Source of the DNA: Amycolatopsis bartoniae
Lineage (GTDB): Bacteria; Actinomycetota; Actinomycetes; Mycobacteriales; Pseudonocardiaceae
Reading direction: 5' to 3'
Assembly (NCBI RefSeq): GCF_014191255.1
Contig: NZ_JACHWH010000014.1
Span: 59,731-123,730 of the forward strand
Length of the DNA stretch: 64,000 nucleotides
In this document: piece after piece, positions 42,616-51,336 of the stretch
Position numbering within the stretch: the stretch's first letter is position 1
Layout of the letters: every line of letters starts with the position of its first letter
Translations under genes and position numbers: made by a program
The notes under the pieces: generated by a model
The model's input: only the letters and a program-made list of their open reading frames with translations
Database searches by the model: none
What the model was told of the DNA's origin: nothing

Positions 42616-43487
42616 CCGCCGTGGGCATCAGGAAGCTGGGCTACGTCGGTCTCGACGTCACCGACGTCGACGCGTGGACCGACCTGCTCGGGCGCACGCT
42701 GGGCGTCGGGGTCACCCACGCCAAGTCCGGCACGGACGAGATCGCCCTCGCCGAGCTCGACGAGTTCAAGTACCGCCTCGCGCTGTACCCGTCCACCGAG
42801 GACCGGCCGCGCGAGCTGGGGTGGATCGTCGATTCCCCCTGGGAGTTGGACAGGCTTACCCAGAAGCTGACGGACGCCGGGTTCGCCGTGACGGACGGCT
42901 CGGCGGAGGAGAAGGAGCTGCGTGGCGCCACGCAGCTGCGCTGGTTCACCGACCCGGTCGGCTACCGCGTGGAGCTGGCGGTCGGGGAAGCCAAGGTGCG
43001 CCTCGGCCCCGACCGCCCGGCCGGCGGGCCCGGCGTCACCGGCCTCGGGCACTTCGTGCTGGCCAGTCCCAAGCTCGGGGAACTTCGCGAGCTCTACGAG
43101 TCGGTGCTCGAATTCCAGCTGACCGACTACCGTGCCCCCGGCCTGTACTTCTTCCGCTGCAACCGCAGCCACCACAGCATCGCTCTCGCGAACGCCGAAA
43201 CCGCGGCTATTCACCACCTGGAGTTCGAACACGGTTCGCTCGACGACGTGGGGCGGGCCTACGACCGGGCCAAGGCCCACGACGTGCCGATCTCGATCAG
43301 CCTCGGCAGGCACATGAACGACAAGGCGATCTCCTTCTACGTCCGCAATCCCAGCGGGTTCCACCTGGAAATCGGCTGCGGCGGCATCGAGGTCGGCGAC
43401 GACTGGGTCCCGCACGACTTCGGGCGCTCGGACGAGTGGGGACACCACCACGCCGACGCGAACCCCTTCGCGTCCCCGAAGTCATGA
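42612..43487 (+). CDS. Type I extradiol ring-cleavage dioxygenase
   Basis: 291 aa, two VOC domains as in BphC/HsaC. Iron ligands are H147 (GLGHFVLA), H201 or H202 (IHHLEFE) and E253 (FHLEIG). It opens a catechol next to its hydroxyls, giving the substrate of the hydrolase encoded upstream. Other family positions are kept (FYVRNPSGF). The substrate is probably a 3-substituted catechol, since such enzymes work with C-C hydrolases that release a side-chain acid. ATG 42612 and the stop both overlap neighbours by 4 nt. Confidence 0.93.
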   Translation: MTAVGIRKLGYVGLDVTDVDAWTDLLGRTLGVGVTHAKSGTDEIALAELDEFKYRLALYPSTEDRPRELGWIVDSPWELDRLTQKLTDAGFAVTDGSAEEKELRGATQLRWFTDPVGYRVELAVGEAKVRLGPDRPAGGPGVTGLGHFVLASPKLGELRELYESVLEFQLTDYRAPGLYFFRCNRSHHSIALANAETAAIHHLEFEHGSLDDVGRAYDRAKAHDVPISISLGRHMNDKAISFYVRNPSGFHLEIGCGGIEVGDDWVPHDFGRSDEWGHHHADANPFASPKS

Positions 43488-44236
43488 CCGCGCCCGGACT
43501 TTCCGGTCGCCGCGCCGTGGTCACCGGCGCGGCGAGCGGGATCGGCGCCGCGGTGGCGGCCCGGCTCGCCGGGCTCGGCGCCCACGTCGTGGTCTGTGAC
43601 ATCGACGCCGAGGGCGCGGCGCGGACGGCCGAGCAGATCGGTGGCGAGGCCCTGGCGATCGACCTGAGCCGGACCGCGGAGCTGGCCGAGCGGGAGTTCG
43701 ACGCCGACATCCTGGTGAACAACGCCGGAGTCCAGCACGTCGCGCCCGTCGAGCGGTTCGACCCCGGCCGGTTCGCGTTCATGCTGCGGCTGATGCTGGA
43801 AGCGCCGTTCCTGCTGAGCCGGGCCGTTCTCCCGGGCATGTACGAGCGCGGCTGGGGCCGGATCGTCCACATCGCCAGCGTCCACGGCTTGCGGGCCAGT
43901 GCTTACAAGTCCGCCTACGTCAGCGCGAAGCACGGTCTGCTGGGCTTGTCGAAGGTCATCGCACTGGAGGGCGCCGCCAGTGGCGTGACCAGCAACTGCG
44001 TGTGTCCCGGGTACGTGCGCACGCCGCTGGTCGAGAACCAGCTGGCCGACCAGGCGGCGGTGCACCAGCTGAGTACCGGCGAAGTGCTGTCGGAGGTGCT
44101 GCTGGCGAGGTCGGCGGTGAAACGCCTCATCGAGCCGGACGAGGTCGCCGGCGCGGTGGCGTACCTGTGCTCGCCCGAGGCGACGTCCATCACCGGCGCC
44201 GAACTGGTGCTCGATGGGGGCTGGAGCGCCTCCTGA
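43484..44236 (+). CDS. SDR dehydrogenase resembling 3-hydroxybutyrate dehydrogenase
   Basis: 250 aa. Motifs are TGAASGIGAAVA, NNAGVQHVAPVERF (characteristic of D-3-hydroxybutyrate dehydrogenases), IASVHGL, AYVSAKHG with Tyr and Lys, and CPGYVRTPLVE. NAD preference is likely (VVCDID). In this operon it may oxidise a hydroxyl on the side chain, perhaps making the ketone that a HyuA/HyuB carboxylase would use; that is speculation. It ends the 41800-44236 operon. Confidence 0.85.
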   Translation: MTAPGLSGRRAVVTGAASGIGAAVAARLAGLGAHVVVCDIDAEGAARTAEQIGGEALAIDLSRTAELAEREFDADILVNNAGVQHVAPVERFDPGRFAFMLRLMLEAPFLLSRAVLPGMYERGWGRIVHIASVHGLRASAYKSAYVSAKHGLLGLSKVIALEGAASGVTSNCVCPGYVRTPLVENQLADQAAVHQLSTGEVLSEVLLARSAVKRLIEPDEVAGAVAYLCSPEATSITGAELVLDGGWSAS

Positions 44237-44255
44237 CCGGGCGCGGTCGGCGTAT

Positions 44256-44297
44256 AGAACGTTCGGTCTTGACCAGCCAGGCGGCGGACGTTACGGT
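44256..44297 (+). promoter_or_regulatory. eccC promoter with AGAACGTTCGGT operator (copy 4)
   Basis: Operator 44256-44267, immediately followed by -35 TTGACC (44269-44274), 17 bp, -10 TACGGT (44292-44297). Same operator/-35 arrangement as at ohr and DUF308. About 100 nt of leader precede the eccC start; nothing else is seen in 44237-44405. Confidence 0.7.
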
Positions 44298-44405
44298 ACG
44301 GGCTGTATCGAGCGTTCTCTGCAGATTCACGCGGGTGGAACCACCGCGAAGAAGCTCGACCTGGGCGCCGGAACTGTCTGAAGCGAATGGACGGAAGAGG
44401 CTTCG

Positions 44406-47400
44406 ATGAGCACGGTGCAGTTCAAACGGTTGCCGCGGCTGGCGGGACCGAAGTCGCCGGGCGGTGAGGTGCACCTGGAGCCGCCGCCCGAGGTGCCGCG
44501 CACGATTCCCGGCAACGTGGTGCAGAAGCTGCTGCCGGTCGTCATGATCGTCGCTTCGCTGGGGCTGCTGGTCTTTCTGTTCCAGGGCGGCAACCGGAAC
44601 CCGTTGACGATCGCACTGGGGGCCACGACCCTCCTCGGCACGCTGGGTGTGGTGGGAACCGGCGGTGGCAAGTCCGGTGGGGCGAAGAAGGCGGAGATGA
44701 ACGAGGACCGCAAGGACTACCTGCGGTATCTCGGTCAGATGCGGGAGCGCGCCCGGGAGGCGATGGCGGATCAGCGGGCGGCACTGGAGTGGGTGCATCC
44801 GGATCCGCAGGCGTTGTGGTCGTTGGCGGCGAGTCGGCGGATGTGGGAGCGGCGTCAGAGCGATCAGGATTTTCTGCATTTGCGGGTGGGGCGTAGTTCG
44901 CATCGGTTGGCGACGCGGTTGGTGCCGCCGCAGACGGGGCCGGTGGAGGAGTTGGAGCCGATCGCGACCCTGGCGTTGCGGCGGTTTGTGCGGGCGCATT
45001 CGATCGTGCCGGATTTGCCGACGCAGATCACGTTGCGGGGGTTCGCGGCGGTGAGTGTGCAGGGGGATCGTGAGCTGACCCGGGGGTTGACCCGGGCGAT
45101 GCTGGCGCAGTTGGTGACGTTCCACAGTTGCGATGACGTGCTGATCGCGATCGCGACGGCGGGGCGGGCGAAGGCGGAGTGGGAGTGGGCGAAGTGGCTG
45201 CCGCATGTGCAGCATCCGGAGCTGTCGGACGGGATTGGCCAGTTGCGGATGATGGCGGGGTCGTTGCAGCAGATCGAGGATTGGCTGGACGGGGAGTTGC
45301 GGGACCGGCCGCGGTTCTCGCGTAACGCCACCCCGAATCCGGATCAGCCGCATGTGGTGATCGTGATCGATGACGCGGAGGTGACCCGCGAGGAGCAGAT
45401 CATCCTGGAAGAGGGCCTGGTCGGGGTCACCCTGATCGACCTGTCGGACTCGCTGGGGAATCTGGCGGCGCGGCGCGGGTTGCGCCTGGTGGTGGAACCG
45501 ACCCGGGTGGGGGCGCGTAGCGCGGGTGGGGTGGAGTGGTTCGGTAAGCCGGACACGCTCAGTGTGGTGGAGTGTGAGGCGCTGGCGCGCAAGCTGGCGC
45601 CGTTTCGGGTGGGGTCGGCGGCGGAGGAGGCCAGCGCGGACGAGCCGCTGCTGTCGAACCCGACGCTGCTGGAGTTGCTCGGCATTCCCGGGGATCCGAT
45701 GACGTTCGATGTGCAGCAGGCGTGGCGCCCGCGCCCGGTGCGCGACCGTTACCGGGTGCCGTTCGGGGTGGGGGAGTTCGGGCAGGCGGTGGAGTTGGAC
45801 ATCAAGGAAGCCGCGATGGAGGGCATGGGCCCGCACGGGCTGTGTATCGGGGCGACCGGGTCGGGCAAGTCGGAGTTCCTGCGCACCCTGGTGCTCGGGT
45901 TGCTGGCGACGCATTCGTCCACCGCGTTGAACATGATCCTGGTGGACTTCAAGGGGGGCGCCACGTTCCTGGGGTTGGACAAGGCCCCGCATGTGGCGGC
46001 GACGATCACCAACCTCGCCGGTGACCTGACGCTGGTGGATCGGATGAAGGACGCGATCGCGGGGGAGGTGGCGCGCCGGCAGGAGGTGCTGGCGAAGGGT
46101 AATTACAAGAACGTCTGGGATTACGAGAAGGCCCGGGAGAACGGGGCCGACCTCGACCCGTTGCCCGCGTTGTTCATCTGCATCGACGAATTCTCCGAGA
46201 TGTTGACGGCGAAGCCGGATTTCATCGACATTTTCCTGCAGATCGGCCGCGTCGGCCGCTCGTTGCAGATGCACATGCTGCTGGCCTCGCAGCGGCTGGA
46301 GGAGGGCAAGCTGCGGGGGTTGGACACGTTCCTGTCGTACCGGATCGGGTTGAAGACGTTTTCCGCGGCCGAGTCCCGCGCGGCGATCGGGGTGCCGGAT
46401 GCGTTCGAGCTGCCCTCGATTCCGGGGTCGGGGTATTTGAAGTACGACACCTCCACCATGGTCCGGTTCAAAGCCTCGTATGTGTCAGGTCCCTACCGCC
46501 CGGCGGGGATTCAGGCGGCGGGGCCGGTGTCGAGTGTGGTGCGGGCGGACAAGCGTCCGCAGTTGTTCGTGCCGGACTTCGTGGAACTGCCCGCCGAGCC
46601 GGAGCCGGAACCGGTGGCGATCGCGGCGCCGGTGAGCAAGCAGTCCGAGGAGGTCAGCGAGCCCACCGAGCTGGAAGTGATCGTGGAGCGGCTGGTGGGG
46701 CAGGGGCCGCCGGCGCACGAGGTGTGGTTGCCGCCGCTGGACGAGCCGAACTCGCTGGACACCCTGTTGCCGAACCTGAACCCGACCGAGGAGCGGGGGT
46801 TGTCGCCGGTGGGGTTTTTCGGGAACGGGAAGTTGCAGGTGCCGATCGGGATCGTGGACCGGCCCTTCGAACAGCGCCGTGACCCGCTGTGGGCGGACTT
46901 CTCCGGTGCCGCCGGGCACGGGGTGGTGGTGGGGGGTCCGCAGTCGGGTAAGTCGACCCTGCTGCGCACGCTGATCATGTCGCTGGCGTTGGCGAACACC
47001 CCGGAGGAGGTGCAGTTCTACTGTGTCGACCTCGGCGGCGGCACCCTGGCCGGGCTCGCCGGGCTACCGCATGTGGGTGGGGTGGCGGTGGCGCGGCGGG
47101 AGCCGGACAAGGCGCGGCGGATCATCGCGGAGTTGAACACGCTGGCGAACGAGCGGGAAGGCCGTTTCGGGGCGCTGGGTGTGGACTCGATGGCCGATTT
47201 CCGTAATCGCAAGCGCCGGGGGGAGATCACCGGCGAGCAGGACCCGTTCGGGGATGTGTTCCTCGTGGTGGACGGGTGGCGGGCGATCCGGGACGATTTC
47301 GACGAGCTGGAACCGCAGATCACCGCGCTCGCCCAGCGGGGGCTGACCTACGGCATCCACGTGGTGATCACCGCCAGCCGGTGGGCCGACATCCGCCCGG

Positions 47401-48410
47401 CGATCAAGGACATGCTCGGCACCCGCTTCGAGTTGCGGTTGGGGGACCCGAGTGAGTCCGACATCGACCGCCGCGTGGCGGTGAACGTGCCCGAGGGGCG
47501 GCCCGGGCGCGGGTTGACCCGGGACAAGCTGCACATGCTCACCGGGCTCCCGCGGATCGATGGCAGCAGTGATGCCGAGACCCTCGCCACCGGGGTGACC
47601 GACGCGGTCGCCAAGATCGCCGGGGCGTGGCGGGGACGCAGCGCGCCGCAGGTGCGGCTGCTCCCCGAAACCGTGTCCTACGACGAAGTGCTATCGATGG
47701 ACAAACAACGCCACACCAAACTCGTGCCGATCGGGATCAACGAGGACGCGCTGGCCCCGGTATATCTGGACTTCGACGCCGACCCGCACTTCTTCGCGTT
47801 CGCCGACGGCGAGTCGGGCAAAACGAACCTGCTACGCCAGATCGCCCGCGGTATCACCGAGCGCTACACCGCCAAAGAAGCGGTGATCGTGCTGGTCGAC
47901 TACCGGCGCACCATGCTCGGCTTCGTCGAGGGCGCCCACCTGCTCGGCTACGCCGTCTCCGCCAACCAGCTGGACGGGATGATCAAGGACATCCACGGCT
48001 CCATGACCCGGCGGCTGCCCGGCCCGGACGTCACCCAGGAACAGTTGCGCAACCGCTCCTGGTGGAAAGGCCCCGAACTGTTCATCCTGGTCGATGACTA
48101 CGACCTGGTCGCCACCCAAACCAGCAACCCCCTCAAACCACTCTCGGAATTCCTGGCCCAAGCCAAAGACGTCGGACTGCACCTCATCGTCGCCCGCCGC
48201 ACCGGCGGCGCCTCGCGCGCCTCCTACGACCCCATCATCGGCAAACTCAAAGAAATCGCCGCACCCGGCCTGGTCATGAACGGCAGCAAAGACGAAGGCG
48301 CCCTCATCGGCAACGTCAAACCCAGCCTCATGCCCCCCGGCCGCGGCATCCTCGTCAGCCGCAAGGTCGGCAAACAACTCATGCAGGTCTCGTGGATCCA
48401 GCCGGACTAG
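44406..48410 (+). CDS. eccC: Type VII secretion ATPase EccC (fused EccCa-EccCb), orphan
   Basis: 1334 aa. Two N-terminal transmembrane helices (about 40-58 and 67-85) are followed by three FtsK/SpoIIIE-type ATPase domains: Walker A GATGSGKSE near 482, GGPQSGKST near 842 and a weaker ADGESGKTN near 1133, with Walker B LFICIDEFSEML in the first. This is the motor of ESX/type VII secretion in the inner membrane. No EccB, EccD, EccE, mycosin or WXG100 gene is nearby; the neighbours are aromatic catabolism genes. The promoter carries the AGAACGTTCGGT operator. Base composition changes inside the gene: G-rich for most of its length and C/A-rich after about 47650, which suggests mosaic origin. Confidence 0.93.
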   Translation: MSTVQFKRLPRLAGPKSPGGEVHLEPPPEVPRTIPGNVVQKLLPVVMIVASLGLLVFLFQGGNRNPLTIALGATTLLGTLGVVGTGGGKSGGAKKAEMNEDRKDYLRYLGQMRERAREAMADQRAALEWVHPDPQALWSLAASRRMWERRQSDQDFLHLRVGRSSHRLATRLVPPQTGPVEELEPIATLALRRFVRAHSIVPDLPTQITLRGFAAVSVQGDRELTRGLTRAMLAQLVTFHSCDDVLIAIATAGRAKAEWEWAKWLPHVQHPELSDGIGQLRMMAGSLQQIEDWLDGELRDRPRFSRNATPNPDQPHVVIVIDDAEVTREEQIILEEGLVGVTLIDLSDSLGNLAARRGLRLVVEPTRVGARSAGGVEWFGKPDTLSVVECEALARKLAPFRVGSAAEEASADEPLLSNPTLLELLGIPGDPMTFDVQQAWRPRPVRDRYRVPFGVGEFGQAVELDIKEAAMEGMGPHGLCIGATGSGKSEFLRTLVLGLLATHSSTALNMILVDFKGGATFLGLDKAPHVAATITNLAGDLTLVDRMKDAIAGEVARRQEVLAKGNYKNVWDYEKARENGADLDPLPALFICIDEFSEMLTAKPDFIDIFLQIGRVGRSLQMHMLLASQRLEEGKLRGLDTFLSYRIGLKTFSAAESRAAIGVPDAFELPSIPGSGYLKYDTSTMVRFKASYVSGPYRPAGIQAAGPVSSVVRADKRPQLFVPDFVELPAEPEPEPVAIAAPVSKQSEEVSEPTELEVIVERLVGQGPPAHEVWLPPLDEPNSLDTLLPNLNPTEERGLSPVGFFGNGKLQVPIGIVDRPFEQRRDPLWADFSGAAGHGVVVGGPQSGKSTLLRTLIMSLALANTPEEVQFYCVDLGGGTLAGLAGLPHVGGVAVARREPDKARRIIAELNTLANEREGRFGALGVDSMADFRNRKRRGEITGEQDPFGDVFLVVDGWRAIRDDFDELEPQITALAQRGLTYGIHVVITASRWADIRPAIKDMLGTRFELRLGDPSESDIDRRVAVNVPEGRPGRGLTRDKLHMLTGLPRIDGSSDAETLATGVTDAVAKIAGAWRGRSAPQVRLLPETVSYDEVLSMDKQRHTKLVPIGINEDALAPVYLDFDADPHFFAFADGESGKTNLLRQIARGITERYTAKEAVIVLVDYRRTMLGFVEGAHLLGYAVSANQLDGMIKDIHGSMTRRLPGPDVTQEQLRNRSWWKGPELFILVDDYDLVATQTSNPLKPLSEFLAQAKDVGLHLIVARRTGGASRASYDPIIGKLKEIAAPGLVMNGSKDEGALIGNVKPSLMPPGRGILVSRKVGKQLMQVSWIQPD

Positions 48411-48482
48411 GCACCGGCCACTGTGGATCGTCCACCCCGGATTCCCCTGGTCGCTGAATCCTTGACGCCGGCCATCGGACTG

Positions 48483-48525
48483 TAGCCAACGGGTCTTTGG
48501 AGTTGTAGAGTGAGCGTTACATACA
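48483..48525 (+). promoter_or_regulatory. Promoter and 24-bp operator of the transporter operon
   Basis: TAGCCA (48483-48488), 17 bp, TAGAGT (48506-48511). The element GTTGTAGAGTGAGCG...TACATACA (48502-48525) matches 41757-41780 at 22 of 24 positions and sits in the same place relative to the -10. Confidence 0.72.
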
Positions 48526-48566
48526 ACACAGGACGTGCCCGGCCGCCGCAACGAAGCGAGGTTCCC

Positions 48567-49922
48567 TTGAACGTTCTCGAACAGGTCAAGCACTCACCGA
48601 TGAGCCGCGCTCAGGTGAGAGCGGTCGCACTGTGCCTCGTGATCAACTTGATCGACGGGTTCGACCTCCTGGTGACGTCCTTCGTCGGCCCGCCGATCAC
48701 CCGGGAGTGGGGGCTGTCCCCTTCGTCGGTGGGCGTGCTGCTCAGTGGCGGGCTGGCCGGGATGGCCATCGGCGGGCTCCTCCTCGCCCCGCTGGCCGAC
48801 CGGGCCGGACGCCGGCGGCTCACGCTCGGCTGCGTCGCCCTGGCCTCGTTGGGCATGCTCGCCGCCGCCCTTTCGCAGGACTTCGGTCAGCTGCTGGCCT
48901 GCCGGGTGGTGACGGGTGCGGCCGTGGGCGCGATGGCGGCCAGTCTGCCGGTGCTCACCTCCGAGTACGCGAACCACCGGCGCAGGGGCCTGGTGGTCGC
49001 GTTGATCACCACCGGGTACGGCCTGGGGTCGGTCATCGCCGGGATCGCCTCGACCCTGCTCCTGAGCTCGTTCGGGTGGCGCTCGGTCTTCGTCTTCGGT
49101 TGCGTCGTCACGGCGATCCTCTTCGCGGTGGCACTGCGGTACCTGCCCGAGTCGATGGACTACCTCGTCGCACGCCGGCCGCGGCACGCGCTGGACAAGC
49201 TGAACCGGATTCTCGCCTCGATGGGCCGCGCCCCCGTCGCGGACCTGCCCGCTGTGCCATCGGCGGCGACGTCGCGCAAGGTGGTCCTCGACTCGTTGTT
49301 CCGCGGGAGCAACGCTGTCCGGACCGTGCTGGTCTGGGTGGCGTTCGTCGCGGCGCAGCTGATGTTCTACTTCGCCAGCTCCTGGACGCCCAGCCTGCTG
49401 CTGAAGGCGGGCATGTCCAGCCAGCAGGGCATCAGCGGCGGTGTGCTCCTGAGCCTCGGCGGCGTGACGGGCGCGGTCCTGCTGGGGTTGCTGGTGTCCC
49501 GCGTCGGACCGCGGCGGCTGACCGCGGCCTACTTCGGCATCGGTGCCCTCGCGCTCATCCTGTTCTCCTTCTCGCTCGGCACGCTGGCGACCGCACTGGT
49601 CGCGGCGGTGCTCGTCGGGTTGTTCCTCAACGGGACGGTCACCGGGATCAACGTCATCGTGCCGGATCTCTACCCGGCGGAAGCCCGCGCGACCGCCCTC
49701 GGCCTGGCGGTCGCCGTGAGCAGGCTCGGTGCCGTCCTGGCGCCCCTGGCCGCCGGCTTCCTGCTGCAGGCGGGCTGGACCCCGGGCTCGATGTTCCGGA
49801 TCTTCGCGATCCCCGGGGTGATCGGCGCCGTCGCGACGCTCCTGCTCGCCCGGTTCGGGCGCGCGTCCCGGAACTCTCCGGCCCGGCCCGAAACCGCCGA
49901 GAAAGAGGTGGCCGAAGCATGA
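48567..49922 (+). CDS. MFS aromatic acid:proton symporter (AAHS-like)
   Basis: 451 aa, about 12 helices. N-terminal SPMSRAQVRAVALCLVINLIDGFDLLVTSFVGPPI is the AAHS hallmark (DGFD in helix 1), with loop 2-3 PLADRAGRRRLT and LPESMDYLVARRP in the central loop. It imports aromatic acids with protons. TTG 48567 gives MNVLEQVKHSPMSR, the usual start of this family, behind GCGAGG; earlier codons lie on the operator and promoter. First gene of the 48567-57400 operon; its stop overlaps the next start. Confidence 0.88.
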   Translation: MNVLEQVKHSPMSRAQVRAVALCLVINLIDGFDLLVTSFVGPPITREWGLSPSSVGVLLSGGLAGMAIGGLLLAPLADRAGRRRLTLGCVALASLGMLAAALSQDFGQLLACRVVTGAAVGAMAASLPVLTSEYANHRRRGLVVALITTGYGLGSVIAGIASTLLLSSFGWRSVFVFGCVVTAILFAVALRYLPESMDYLVARRPRHALDKLNRILASMGRAPVADLPAVPSAATSRKVVLDSLFRGSNAVRTVLVWVAFVAAQLMFYFASSWTPSLLLKAGMSSQQGISGGVLLSLGGVTGAVLLGLLVSRVGPRRLTAAYFGIGALALILFSFSLGTLATALVAAVLVGLFLNGTVTGINVIVPDLYPAEARATALGLAVAVSRLGAVLAPLAAGFLLQAGWTPGSMFRIFAIPGVIGAVATLLLARFGRASRNSPARPETAEKEVAEA

Positions 49923-50545
49923 GCAGCCCGCTGATCGACGTGGACCGCACCGCGGTGCTGGTCATCGACATGCAGAACGACTTCGTCGAGGAGGGCGCAC
50001 CACTGGAGTTCCCGGAAGGGCGGCGCGTGATCCCCGCGATCCGGCAGGTGCTCGACGCGGCACGCGGCCGGAAGATGCCGGTCCTCCACGCCGCGCATGT
50101 CCACCGTCCTGGCGGGGCCGACCTGGGCGTCCACCGCGAGCTGTATCCGCCGGTGGCGGCGGGGGAGGCCCTGGTCGACGGCGAGCGCGGGGCGGAGATC
50201 CATTCCGGGCTCACCCCGCTTCCGGGGGAACCCGTGATCAAGAAGCACCGCTACAACGCCTTCTACGCCACCGACCTGGAGATCATCCTGCGCGGGCTCG
50301 GCGTGGAGACGGTGGTGCTCACCGGGATGACGACCGAGTGCTGTGTGCTGGGAACGGCCCGTGGTGCCTTGGAACGCGGGTTCCGCTCCCTGGTGGTCTC
50401 CGACGCGTGCGCGTCCTGTGACTACCCGGACCTCGGGGCCGGTCCCATGCCGGCCGCGGAGATGCACCTGGCCGCGTTGCGGGTGATGTCCTTGACCTCG
50501 TCGCAGCTGATCAGTACCGCCGAGTTCCTCGCGCGGCTGCCCTGA
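49919..50545 (+). CDS. Isochorismatase-family cysteine hydrolase
   Basis: 208 aa. The catalytic triad is Asp in AVLVIDMQNDF, Lys in VIKKHRYNAF and Cys in GMTTECCVLGTA. The family includes N-carbamoylsarcosine amidase, maleamate amidase, nicotinamidase and biuret hydrolase. Next to HyuA/HyuB an N-carbamoyl amidase role is conceivable, but the operon otherwise handles aromatics, so amide hydrolysis of an aromatic or ring-fission amide is equally possible. ATG 49919 overlaps the transporter stop. Confidence 0.85.
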   Translation: MSSPLIDVDRTAVLVIDMQNDFVEEGAPLEFPEGRRVIPAIRQVLDAARGRKMPVLHAAHVHRPGGADLGVHRELYPPVAAGEALVDGERGAEIHSGLTPLPGEPVIKKHRYNAFYATDLEIILRGLGVETVVLTGMTTECCVLGTARGALERGFRSLVVSDACASCDYPDLGAGPMPAAEMHLAALRVMSLTSSQLISTAEFLARLP

Positions 50546-50583
50546 CCAGCGACCCGACGTACGATCCTTTGAGGAGGCTCCAG

Positions 50584-51336
50584 GTGCCGGCCACATCAGA
50601 TCTCGTGCTGCTCCACGGCGGCGGGCCAGGCGTCGACGCCGCGAGCAACTGGGCGAGCGTGCGCGCCAGGCTCGCGGGCGGGTTCCGCTGCCTGGCCCCC
50701 GACCTCCTCGGGTTCGGCACGCGGATCGCCGGAACGGACGGGATCGAGGGGCCGCGCGCCTGGGCGCTGGCGCGGGCACGGCAGATCGTGGACATCCTCG
50801 ATCGTCAGGGCCTCGAACGCGTGCACGTCGTCGGCAACTCGGCCGCGGGCGGCGCGGCGGCGCTGGCCCTCCTGGCCCTCGCACCCGAGCGGATCGACCG
50901 CGCGGTCGTCATGGGGGGAGCAGGCACCGGCCCGCTGCCACGCACGGTGCCCTTCTACGACGACCCGACCGAGCAGTCCATGCGGGCCACGCTCGCCCGG
51001 CTGGTCGCCGACGAGAGCGTCCACAGTGGACTCCTCGACGAGCTCGCCGGGGTCCGGTTGCGGCAGGCCCTGCGCCCCGGCGCCGAACGGGCCTTCCGGT
51101 CCATGTTCGCCGACGTGGCAGGCGGGCCGCCGCCCGTCGATCTCACGAAGATCGTCAACCCGGTGCTCGCCCTGCACGGGGAGCGGGACCGGGTTTCGCC
51201 GGTCGAGGTTTCCGAGCGCCTCGCCGCCGCGGTGCCCGGCGCCCGCCTCGAAGTGGTGGCCGGGGCCGGGCACTGGATCCACGTCGACCGGCCGGACGAG
51301 TTCTGCACCCTGGTCGAGGAGTTCCTGAACGCATGA
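50584..51336 (+). CDS. Second meta-cleavage-type alpha/beta hydrolase
   Basis: 250 aa. LHGGGPGVDAASNW is the C-C hydrolase type oxyanion motif; the nucleophile is the Ser in GNSAAGG, the Asp is in GERDRVSP and the His in GAGHWIHVD. It is clearly distinct from the 41800 hydrolase. GTG 50584 follows GAGGAGG. The stop overlaps the monooxygenase start. It may process a different ring-fission product or hydrolyse a side-chain beta-diketone or ester. Confidence 0.85.
   Translation: MPATSDLVLLHGGGPGVDAASNWASVRARLAGGFRCLAPDLLGFGTRIAGTDGIEGPRAWALARARQIVDILDRQGLERVHVVGNSAAGGAAALALLALAPERIDRAVVMGGAGTGPLPRTVPFYDDPTEQSMRATLARLVADESVHSGLLDELAGVRLRQALRPGAERAFRSMFADVAGGPPPVDLTKIVNPVLALHGERDRVSPVEVSERLAAAVPGARLEVVAGAGHWIHVDRPDEFCTLVEEFLNA

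Noticed and set aside
44406..48410. A complete ESX/type VII secretion locus
   Set aside because: Only eccC is present. No EccB, EccD, EccE, mycosin, EspG or WXG100-sized gene is found on either side in the window.
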